60,593 nucleotides of DNA, taken from the NCBI GenBank assembly GCA_031556065.1, contig JAVBTR010000016.1:1-60593 (forward strand), given 5' to 3'. A program made the position numbers and the translations under genes. The notes beneath the pieces are model-generated. The model made no database searches. It was not told the DNA's origin and was given only the letters and a program-made list of their open reading frames with translations. Origin of the DNA: JAVBTR01 sp031556065. Its GTDB lineage: Bacteria; Bacillota; Clostridia; Christensenellales; Aristaeellaceae. The first letter of the stretch is position 1. Every line of letters begins with the position of its first letter. Below are positions 8,284-15,019 of the stretch, piece by piece.

Positions 8284-9150
8284 ATGCCTTCCACCGTGTA
8301 CCATGAATCCAAGCAGCGGGGCTCACTGGATTTCCCGCTGGATTATCATTACATCGACGAATATCACTTTCGGTACGAAATGCCCTACCATTGGCATGAA
8401 GAGTTCGAAATACTTCACGTCATCAAGGGCGCCTTCATCCTTTTTATCGATGAGGAGCAATACCTTTTATCTCCCGGGGACATAGCGTTTATTGCAGGCG
8501 GGAATCTCCACGGCGGGGTGCCCCAGAATTGCCAATATGAATGCATTGTTTTCGACCTGCGGCTATTGCTTAAAAGCAATGACCACTGTAAACAGTACAT
8601 CAGCCAGATCCTTCACCGGCAGATCGCTGTTACCCCTTATTTTGAAAAGAACAGCAAGGTGATCAAGCATACCCTTGTGCCCATGTTCGATGCCCTTTTA
8701 AGCGCTTCAGAGGGATATACCTTGATCACCCTTGGGTGCCTGTTCCAGTTTGTTGGGGAAGTATACAAGCACTGTGCTTACGCAAGTCAGACCCTTCCCT
8801 ATGGCCGGGATGTGAAAAAAGTATTGAAACTGAAACGGATTTTCGAACTGATCGAAAACCAGTATGCCCAACCCTTGACTTTGGCCCAGCTTTCCACCAC
8901 CGCAGGCATGACGCCCAAATACTTCTGCCGGTTTTTTAAAGGGGCCACCCACCGAAGCCCTATGGATTACGTAAACTATTTCCGCATTGAGCAGGCCTGT
9001 TATGAAATGGCTGCCACAGAAAAAAACATAACAGAAATCGCACTGGATATGGGGTTTTCCGATGTGAATTATTTTATTCGGGTTTTTAGAAAGCAAAAGG
9101 GCATGACGCCCGGCCAATACCATGCCGCCATCTGCCCTAAAACGCCCTAA
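8284..9150 (+). CDS. AraC-family regulator with N-terminal cupin
   Basis: A 288-residue transcription regulator. Residues about 25-110 form a cupin sensor (PYHWHEEFEILHVIKG, then LSPGDIAFIAGG) that usually binds a sugar. Residues about 185-285 form the double helix-turn-helix of AraC/XylS proteins (LTLAQLSTTAGMTPKYFCRFFK and ITEIALDMGFSDVNYFIRVFRK). AGGAGGTGAG precedes the ATG. It is divergent from fucA-fucI with 119 bases between, strongly suggesting it activates that operon in response to fucose or a related sugar. Confidence 0.92.
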   Translation: MPSTVYHESKQRGSLDFPLDYHYIDEYHFRYEMPYHWHEEFEILHVIKGAFILFIDEEQYLLSPGDIAFIAGGNLHGGVPQNCQYECIVFDLRLLLKSNDHCKQYISQILHRQIAVTPYFEKNSKVIKHTLVPMFDALLSASEGYTLITLGCLFQFVGEVYKHCAYASQTLPYGRDVKKVLKLKRIFELIENQYAQPLTLAQLSTTAGMTPKYFCRFFKGATHRSPMDYVNYFRIEQACYEMAATEKNITEIALDMGFSDVNYFIRVFRKQKGMTPGQYHAAICPKTP

Positions 9151-9157
9151 CCTGCGC

Positions 9158-9700
9158 TTATACCCTTAGGTAGATTCCCTTATCCCGTGTCATCAGCCCA
9201 CAGACGATCATTTCCCGCCGAAGGGTGCAAAAATCGTCGTTAAAATCCGCCAGGATTAAATTCACCTCTTTTTCAGTGTAGGGCCGCCCCTTTTCAAAGC
9301 TGTCCACCAGCTTTTCAAGAACGATTTGCCTCTTTTTCCGTTGTACGGGAATGCTGGTCAGTTTCCCGTACTTCATAAAGTTTTTAAGCACGTCCTGCCG
9401 ATAAGCCTCTTCACGCTGATTTAAAAGAGTTTGGCTTCCGGATATGATCACAGCCAGCATGGTCTGGTTTAAAATCGTTTCATCCAGGCTGTATACGGTA
9501 TAATATTGTTCCTTCCGGGGCTTTACCAAGCCGCTGGCCTCCAGCTTTTTCAGGTGGAAGGATACTGTAGGCGGCGTGATCCCCAGCCGCTGGGAAAGCT
9601 GTTCCACATACATGGGCGCCGTAGCCAGGGATTCTAAAATTTCCAGCCGTGATTTATCCGCCAGGCTTTTAAAAAAGGCTACCCTTTCAACCGTTGTCAT
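9158..9700 (-). CDS. ArsR-type HTH regulator with DUF2087 domain
   Basis: A 180-residue protein. Residues about 5-75 form a winged helix of the ArsR type (LADKSRLEILESL, YVEQLSQRLGITPPTVSFHL). Residues about 115-180 form a DUF2087 domain (YTEKEVNLILADF, then LRREMIVCGLMTR), a module often attached to ArsR regulators. No cysteine cluster for metal sensing is seen near the recognition helix, so a metal ligand is unlikely. It overlaps the upstream 114-residue gene by 14 bases. It faces the AraC gene tail to tail with a 7-base gap. Confidence 0.88.
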   Translation of the reverse strand: MTTVERVAFFKSLADKSRLEILESLATAPMYVEQLSQRLGITPPTVSFHLKKLEASGLVKPRKEQYYTVYSLDETILNQTMLAVIISGSQTLLNQREEAYRQDVLKNFMKYGKLTSIPVQRKKRQIVLEKLVDSFEKGRPYTEKEVNLILADFNDDFCTLRREMIVCGLMTRDKGIYLRV

Positions 9701-10031
9701 GGCTTATCAGCTCCTGCCATTTGTTTTTTAGCATGGCATGAATGGCCAGCTTCCGTTTTTCCTGGGTCTCTGTTTCATAATCCCCATGAGTCTTGGCCTC
9801 TTTAAGCCGTCCTTCCCAGGGTGTCTTAATCTCCTCCATTTTAGCCACAAAATCCCCTCCGGTTCTTTCCATGGCCTGAAACACCGTCTTAAAAACCCCT
9901 ATTATGTTCAGTTCAATTTTAACCAGGTTTCCTTCGTCAGCCTGCCCTGCTTCTTTAAGGGTCGCGGCCTCCTTTTGTTTTGCTTGCGTTAATTCATTTA
10001 AATAGGTAAAATAAGCTTGTTTAACATTCAT
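9687..10031 (-). CDS. Hypothetical protein, first gene of the ArsR operon
   Basis: A 114-residue, mostly helical, charged protein rich in Lys, Glu and Ala, without membrane segment, cysteines or a recognised domain. GGAGGAGTG precedes the ATG at 9 bases. It is transcribed from a consensus promoter (10053-10081) together with the ArsR/DUF2087 regulator and overlaps it. I do not recognise the family; a partner or effector of the regulator is only a guess. Confidence 0.6.
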   Translation of the reverse strand: MNVKQAYFTYLNELTQAKQKEAATLKEAGQADEGNLVKIELNIIGVFKTVFQAMERTGGDFVAKMEEIKTPWEGRLKEAKTHGDYETETQEKRKLAIHAMLKNKWQELISHDNG

Positions 10032-10052
10032 AAAGTATCACTCCTCCATGCC

Positions 10053-10081
10053 ATTATATATCTCTAATCAAACATTGTCAA
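10053..10081 (-). promoter_or_regulatory. Consensus sigma-A promoter of the ArsR operon
   Basis: On the minus strand a perfect TTGACA (10076-10081), a 17-base spacer and a perfect TATAAT (10053-10058), ending 22 bases before the ATG. Such a strong promoter normally needs repression, consistent with an ArsR protein in the operon. Confidence 0.8.
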
Positions 10082-10103
10082 TCTAATTTCATATCCATCT
10101 AAT
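10062..10103 (-). promoter_or_regulatory. Repeated ATTAGAT boxes, candidate ArsR operator
   Basis: On the minus strand ATTAGAT occurs at 10097-10103 and 10081-10087, 16 bases apart, and a one-mismatch copy (ATTAGAG) lies at 10062-10068 inside the promoter spacer. The boxes flank and enter the promoter, as expected for autoregulation. Confidence 0.45.
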
Positions 10104-10120
10104 TAAAGGAGGTCAATTCC

Positions 10121-10945
10121 ATGATCGAGCTCCCCGAAGCCCATGTTCTGGCCGCCCAATTTCAAGCCACGCTTATAGGCAAAACTGTGGCCAGCGTGGT
10201 CTGCGCCCAATCCCCTCACGGGTTCGCGTTTTATAACGGGGATCCACAATGTTACGGTGCCATGCTGGCGGGTAAAACCGTTACCGGAGCCAAGGCCCAC
10301 GGAGGTCGGGCGGAAATCCAGCTAGAGGACATGCGCCTTTCCCTTAATGACGGGGTTAATGTGCGCTACCTAGAAAATGTGAACGACCAGCCGAAAAAGC
10401 ATCAATTACTGATGGCCTTCACCGATGGCACAGGCTTTTACTGCACCATTTCCATGTACGGGGCCATGATGGCCTTTCCCGAAAACGCCGATCTGGGCTT
10501 TTACCATAATGTGGCCCATGAAAAGCCTTCCCCCTTGACCGCAGCCTTCGACGAGGCCTATTTTCAATCTTTATTAGACGAAAAAACCCTGAAGCTATCC
10601 GCCAAGGCCTTCTTAGCCACAGAACAGCGGATTCCCGGCCTGGGCAACGGTGTCCTGCAGGATATCCTTTGGGAATGCGGCCTCCATCCCAAGCGTAAAA
10701 TGAATACCCTCAGCACTGATGAGCTTCACCAAATGTATGAAACTGTTAAAAGCCTGCTGGCCCAAATGACAGCTTTAGGCGGCCGTGATACCGACAAAGA
10801 CTTTTTCGGCAACCCTGGCGGTTACCAAACCATCCTCAGCAAAAACAACACCGGCAGACTCTGTCCCCGCTGCGGCGGCATTATTCAGCGGATGGCTTAC
10901 CTGGGCGGTAATGTCTATGTCTGCGACGGCTGCCAAAAAATCTAA
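10121..10945 (+). CDS. Fpg/Nei-family DNA glycosylase-like protein lacking the N-terminal proline
   Basis: A 274-residue protein with the full Fpg/Nei architecture: N-terminal beta sandwich, helix-two-turn-helix near residues 165-185 (ATEQRIPGLGNGVLQDILWECGLHP) and a C-terminal zinc finger with four cysteines (CPRCGG and CDGCQ). Fpg enzymes excise oxidised bases using an N-terminal proline; here the protein begins MIELPEA, so position 2 is isoleucine, while Glu3 is kept. Similar starts occur in a Firmicute clade annotated as endonuclease VIII-like. Activity on DNA is therefore uncertain; it may bind lesions without the usual lyase. AAAGGAGG precedes the ATG. It is followed by the acetyltransferase after 14 bases. 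Confidence 0.85.
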   Translation: MIELPEAHVLAAQFQATLIGKTVASVVCAQSPHGFAFYNGDPQCYGAMLAGKTVTGAKAHGGRAEIQLEDMRLSLNDGVNVRYLENVNDQPKKHQLLMAFTDGTGFYCTISMYGAMMAFPENADLGFYHNVAHEKPSPLTAAFDEAYFQSLLDEKTLKLSAKAFLATEQRIPGLGNGVLQDILWECGLHPKRKMNTLSTDELHQMYETVKSLLAQMTALGGRDTDKDFFGNPGGYQTILSKNNTGRLCPRCGGIIQRMAYLGGNVYVCDGCQKI

Positions 10946-10959
10946 GGAGGGCTTTGAAT

Positions 10960-11601
10960 ATGTTCGGCCCCGATCCAAACAAAGCATTCCCCAACGAAGG
11001 GATTCCCGGTTTATGCTACATAAAAAACGTGGTAACCAATCCCCAGATCATCATCGGGGATTACACCTATTACCACGATCCCCTAGACCCAACCGATTTT
11101 GAATCTCACGTAACCCACCTATACCCTTTTTTAGGCGATAGGCTGATCATCGGCAAGTTCTGCGCCATCGGCAAAAATGTGGAATTTATTATGAACGGAG
11201 CCAACCACCGGCTCAGCTCTATTACTACCTACCCTTTCAACATGATGGGGGGAGGCTGGGAAAAGGCGGCGCCCGCCATGGAAGATTTGCCCTTCAAAGG
11301 CGATACCCTTATCGGAAACGATGTGTGGATCGGGCAGAACGTTACCGTCTTGCCCGGCATCCGCATTGGTGACGGGGCTATTATTGCCGCCAATACAACG
11401 GTTACAAAAAGTGTGCCGCCTTATCATATCGCGGGCGGCAATCCATCCAAACTCATTCGACCCCGTTTCAATGAAGCCATTATTGAAAAGCTGCTTAAAA
11501 TCCAATGGTGGAACTGGGACGCGGAAACCATCTTTAACAACCTGGACAGCCTTTGTGCCACCGATGAAGGGATGCTTCGCAGGTTTTTAGAGGATTTGTG
11601 A
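10960..11601 (+). CDS. Vat-like CatB-family O-acetyltransferase
   Basis: A 213-residue left-handed beta-helix (hexapeptide repeat) acetyltransferase of the xenobiotic/streptogramin A acetyltransferase type. It shares the family pattern throughout: FGPDPNKAFP at the start, IGKFCAIG, IMNGANHR with the catalytic His, YPFNMMG, WEKAAP, GNDVWIG, GDGAIIAANT and AGGNPSKLI. Chromosomal Vat-like proteins in Clostridia are frequent, and resistance activity is not proven by sequence. The ATG at 10960 has AAGGAGG 9 bases upstream; a TTG six bases earlier is too close to it. It probably forms an operon with the glycosylase-like gene. Confidence 0.9.
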   Translation: MFGPDPNKAFPNEGIPGLCYIKNVVTNPQIIIGDYTYYHDPLDPTDFESHVTHLYPFLGDRLIIGKFCAIGKNVEFIMNGANHRLSSITTYPFNMMGGGWEKAAPAMEDLPFKGDTLIGNDVWIGQNVTVLPGIRIGDGAIIAANTTVTKSVPPYHIAGGNPSKLIRPRFNEAIIEKLLKIQWWNWDAETIFNNLDSLCATDEGMLRRFLEDL

Positions 11602-11630
11602 GCATATTCCCTTTTTGTACCGCATACTTT
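11602..11630 (+). promoter_or_regulatory. Candidate sigma-E promoter of spoIVA
   Basis: GCATATT (11602-11608) matches the sigma-E -35 consensus KMATATT exactly. After 14 bases comes CATACTTT (11623-11630), close to the -10 consensus CATACAMT. spoIVA belongs to the sigma-E regulon in Bacillus subtilis. The -10 box also sits in an inverted repeat (11615-11625 with 11636-11646). Confidence 0.75.
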
Positions 11631-11661
11631 CAACCATGCGATACAAGGAGGGAATTTTTGT

Positions 11662-13149
11662 ATGGATGCGAATACGCAGTTTAACCTATATCGAGATATC
11701 GCCGAACGGACAGACGGCGACGTGTACATCGGCGTGGTAGGCCCTGTACGCACAGGCAAAAGCACGTTCATCGCCAAGTTTATGGAGGAGCTGGTTCTGC
11801 CCAAAATGGCAGCTGGCCCGAAAAAAGACCGGCTCATGGATGAATTGCCCCAATCCGGTTCCGGCAAAACCATTATGACCACACAGCCCAAGTTTGTGCC
11901 CGGTGAAGCGGTAGAGGTATCCCTTTCCGATCAAGCCGCGGTGCGGGTGCGCATGGTGGATTCCGTAGGCTATCTGGTCAAGGGCGCTTTAGGCGTTACG
12001 GAAAACGATTCTGCCCGCATGGTTCACACCCCCTGGTTCGATCAGGATATTCCCTTTGAACAGGCCGCCGAGATTGGTACCCGGAAGGTCATTACCGATC
12101 ACGCCACCATCGGCATGGTTATCACCACCGACGGCTCCATTGCCGATCTCTCCCGTTCCGCTTACGTGGATGCAGAAGAGCGGGTCATTTCCGAACTGAA
12201 AGAGCTTGGGAAGCCCTTTATTCTCATCCTCAATAGCGCCAAGCCTGCTTCCACGGAGGCTGCCAGTCTTCGGGAAAGCCTTGAAACCAAGTACGATGTA
12301 CCCACCCTGCTTCTGAACGTAAAAGAAATGGGCCTATCGGACATACAAAACGTATTAGAGGGCATCCTGTACGAATTCCCCCTGCGCCAGGTGCAGATTG
12401 ATCTCCCCGCCTGGGTCCACGCTCTGGATATGAACCACTGGCTTATTAAGCACATCCTTGAAAACGTGCAAAAGGGCGGTGCCAAGCTCAAACGCATGCG
12501 TGACCAGGCAGTGTTCTCCCACGCCTTTGATCAAAGCGAGTATTCCCCCGGCCTCATGGCCCAATCCACCGCCCTGGGTGAAGGGAAATTGAACTTCTCC
12601 CTGCCTTTAAAAGAAGGCCTGTTCAACCGCATCCTGGGCGAAGAATGCGGTACGGAAATCAGGGGCGATGCCCACCTGCTGGCCCTCATGAAAGAGCTGG
12701 TGGCCGCCAAAGCGGAATACGATCACGTTTCGGAAGCCCTTAAATCCGTCCGGGAAACCGGCTACGGCTTAGTCACCCCCGGCATGAGTGAAATGACCCT
12801 TCAAGAACCGGAGATCGTCAAGCAGGGAAGCCGCTTCGGCGTAAAGCTCAAGGCCCATGCTCCCAGCCTGCACATGATCCGAGTGGACATTGAAACAGAA
12901 GTTACCCCTGTAGTGGGCACCGAAAAGCAATCGGAAGAGCTAGTCCGCTATCTCTTGGAGGAATTTGAAAACGACCCGCAAAAAATCTGGAACACCAACT
13001 TCTTCGGCAAATCCCTCCACGATATGGTCCGGGAAGGCCTTTCCAACAAGCTCCTTCGCATGCCCGCCGATGCCCAGGAGAAGGTCCAGGAAACACTGAC
13101 GAAGATCATCAACGACGGCTCCGGCGGAATGATTTGTATATTATTATAA
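11662..13149 (+). CDS. spoIVA: Stage IV sporulation protein A
   Basis: A 495-residue ATPase that polymerises on the forespore surface as the basement layer of the spore coat; made in the mother cell. The N-terminal domain has a TRAFAC-type Walker A at residues 27-35 (GPVRTGKST), followed by MVDSVGYLVKG and a switch-like DGSIADLSRSAY region. The middle domain and the C-terminal 60 or so residues match the family, ending in hydrophobic ICILL, the part that contacts SpoVM-marked membrane in B. subtilis. Length is typical (about 492). AAGGAGGG precedes the ATG. Its promoter looks sigma-E dependent. Confidence 0.98.
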   Translation: MDANTQFNLYRDIAERTDGDVYIGVVGPVRTGKSTFIAKFMEELVLPKMAAGPKKDRLMDELPQSGSGKTIMTTQPKFVPGEAVEVSLSDQAAVRVRMVDSVGYLVKGALGVTENDSARMVHTPWFDQDIPFEQAAEIGTRKVITDHATIGMVITTDGSIADLSRSAYVDAEERVISELKELGKPFILILNSAKPASTEAASLRESLETKYDVPTLLLNVKEMGLSDIQNVLEGILYEFPLRQVQIDLPAWVHALDMNHWLIKHILENVQKGGAKLKRMRDQAVFSHAFDQSEYSPGLMAQSTALGEGKLNFSLPLKEGLFNRILGEECGTEIRGDAHLLALMKELVAAKAEYDHVSEALKSVRETGYGLVTPGMSEMTLQEPEIVKQGSRFGVKLKAHAPSLHMIRVDIETEVTPVVGTEKQSEELVRYLLEEFENDPQKIWNTNFFGKSLHDMVREGLSNKLLRMPADAQEKVQETLTKIINDGSGGMICILL

Positions 13150-13157
13150 GACAATGC

Positions 13158-13230
13158 GGGGCTGTAGCCATAAAAGGGGACACTAGGGGGATGAAATCCC
13201 TTTAGTGTCCCCTTTTATGGCTACAGCCCC
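13158..13230. repeat. 73-bp palindromic element with perfect 28-base arms
   Basis: Arms 13158-13185 and 13203-13230 are exact inverted repeats; the 17-base centre itself contains a small hairpin (GGGATGAAATCCC). It sits between the convergent spoIVA and transketolase genes and could form a hairpin in either transcript, although no U-tract follows on either strand. The ends begin GGGGCTGTAGCC, similar to the element at 50965. It may be a miniature inverted-repeat (MITE-like) element serving as a bidirectional terminator. Confidence 0.75.
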
Positions 13231-13274
13231 ATGGCCGATAAATCCAATCCGTTCCATAGAACCGCGCCTTTCAT

Positions 13275-14195
13275 CTAAAACAGCTTTATAGCCGTGTTCA
13301 CAACATCCTCGGGGGTAAGGTGGTATTCTTCCAGCAGCTGGTCGATGCTCCTGGCGGATTGCCCGAACCTGTCATCAATCGCCACGGCGACAAGGGGACG
13401 GCCATCGCCTCTCAGTGCCCATGAAACAGCAGCCGAAAGTCCTCCCATAATGGAATGCTCTTCACAAGTAATAATAGCGCGGGCACTCCCTGCCGCAGTG
13501 CGAAGGGTTTCATCGTTTAAAGGTTTAAGACATGGGCAATTAACTACCCGAGCGGAGATGCGTCTTTTATCAAGCTCCTCAGCTGCCTGAAGGGCCGTCC
13601 AGACCATCGTGCCTGTAGCGAAAAGAACAATATCCTCCCCCTTTTTAAGCACACAGGGCAACACTGGCGAATCATCAGGGCCGGTTACATTGGGCAGTTC
13701 TGTTCTTGAAAGGCGCATATAGCAAGGGCCGTCATAGGAAACCATCCAGCGCATCATGGTTTTTACCTGTTCGGCGTCTGCCGGAGAAAGCACCGTCATA
13801 CCGGGAATCGCCCGCATGATCGCCATATCCTCCACCGCTTGGTGGGTTGCACCATCACCGAAATCCGAAAGGCCGGCGCTGGAGCCAATGATTTTTACAT
13901 TCAAATGCGCTGTGGCTATGCTTTGGCGAATCTGATCATAGGCGCGCCCAGCCGCAAACACCGCAAATGAGTTTGTAAACGGTATTTTGCCCGTCAGCGA
14001 CAATCCAGCCGCGAAAGAGGTCATGTTTGCTTCGGCAATGCCCATTTCAAAAAAACGTTGGGGAAATGCCTGGGAAAATTCATAAGTCATGGTGCTTTTA
14101 CCCAAATCTGCTTCCACTACCACCAGCTTTGGTTCCATTTGACCCAATTCCACAAGCATTTTGCCATAAGTTGAGCGTTGGTTATATACTAGCAT
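13275..14195 (-). CDS. Transketolase, C-terminal subunit
   Basis: A 306-residue half-transketolase carrying the pyrimidine-binding and C-terminal domains. It pairs with the N-terminal subunit encoded just upstream to move two-carbon units between pentose phosphates. Visible motifs: VVVEADLGKST, FFEMGIAEANMTSFAAGLSL with the conserved Glu contacting thiamine diphosphate, and THQAVEDMAIMRAIPGM. The start overlaps the N-subunit's stop by 14 bases and has GGGAGGG at 8 bases. It is the last gene of the XRE-GH39-GH39-transketolase operon, fitting disposal of pentoses released by the xylosidases. Confidence 0.93.
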   Translation of the reverse strand: MLVYNQRSTYGKMLVELGQMEPKLVVVEADLGKSTMTYEFSQAFPQRFFEMGIAEANMTSFAAGLSLTGKIPFTNSFAVFAAGRAYDQIRQSIATAHLNVKIIGSSAGLSDFGDGATHQAVEDMAIMRAIPGMTVLSPADAEQVKTMMRWMVSYDGPCYMRLSRTELPNVTGPDDSPVLPCVLKKGEDIVLFATGTMVWTALQAAEELDKRRISARVVNCPCLKPLNDETLRTAAGSARAIITCEEHSIMGGLSAAVSWALRGDGRPLVAVAIDDRFGQSARSIDQLLEEYHLTPEDVVNTAIKLF

Positions 14196-15009
14196 GGTTT
14201 ATTCCCTCCCCATCCACCGCCTGCTCATACTGCTCCCGGGTCATGGCACCGTTATGAAAAGACACCACATTTTCTGCAAAGGCAAAGCCTTTTCCCTTGA
14301 TGGTTTTCGCCAGGATGATAGAAGGCCTTCCCTTGGTTTTTTTCGCCAGGGCAAAAGCGTCCCGAAGCGCCGCCATATCATGTCCATCACAGTTGATTAC
14401 ATGCCAGCCAAAGGCTTCCCACTTTTGATCGTAAGGGCGGATATCAAAGCGGTCCGCCACGGTGCCAGTAGCTTGAAGGCCATTCATATCCGCCACCACG
14501 CAAAGATTGTCCAGCGTATACGCACTGGCAGCCATAGCTGCCTCCCAGATTTGTCCCTCTGCCATTTCCCCATCGCCCACACAGCAGTACACACGGCTGG
14601 CAAGCCCGTCAAGCCTAAGTCCTGCTGCCATCCCTGCCGCAATGGATAACCCCTGGCCAAGTGACCCTGTGTTGGCTTCAATGCCGGGAAGCTTACGCAT
14701 ATCCGGATGCCCTTGCAGCCTGGAGCCCAGCTGTTTAAGGGTAGCCGCTTCTTTTTTTTCAAAATATTCCAAATCGCAAAGGGCCGCGTACTGTATCAGC
14801 GCCCCATGGCCTTTTGAAAGCAGAAACCGATCCCGCTGAGGCCATAAAGGCTCATTAGGGCGATGGTTCATCACTTCATAATAAAGCACCGTCACCACAT
14901 CTGCCAACGAACATGCTCCGCCCAAATGGCCCACCTTTTCAGGGCCGATCATCCGTGCCACGTCCACCCGCAGCTGATTGGCTTTTTCAAAAAGCACCCG
15001 ATCAGTCAT
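14182..15009 (-). CDS. Transketolase, N-terminal subunit
   Basis: A 275-residue thiamine-diphosphate-binding half of a split transketolase. Motifs: GHLGGACSLADVVTVLYY, RDRFLLSKGHGA, GSLGQGLSIAAGMA, and the ThDP-binding GDGEMAEGQIWEA followed by a downstream Asn (ADMNGLQ). ATG at 15009 is preferred because AGGAGGG lies about 8 bases before it; an upstream in-frame TTG has no ribosome site. It starts 10 bases after the GH39 stop, so it is co-transcribed with the glycoside hydrolases. Confidence 0.94.
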   Translation of the reverse strand: MTDRVLFEKANQLRVDVARMIGPEKVGHLGGACSLADVVTVLYYEVMNHRPNEPLWPQRDRFLLSKGHGALIQYAALCDLEYFEKKEAATLKQLGSRLQGHPDMRKLPGIEANTGSLGQGLSIAAGMAAGLRLDGLASRVYCCVGDGEMAEGQIWEAAMAASAYTLDNLCVVADMNGLQATGTVADRFDIRPYDQKWEAFGWHVINCDGHDMAALRDAFALAKKTKGRPSIILAKTIKGKGFAFAENVVSFHNGAMTREQYEQAVDGEGINHASI

Positions 15010-15019
15010 ATGCTCCCTC

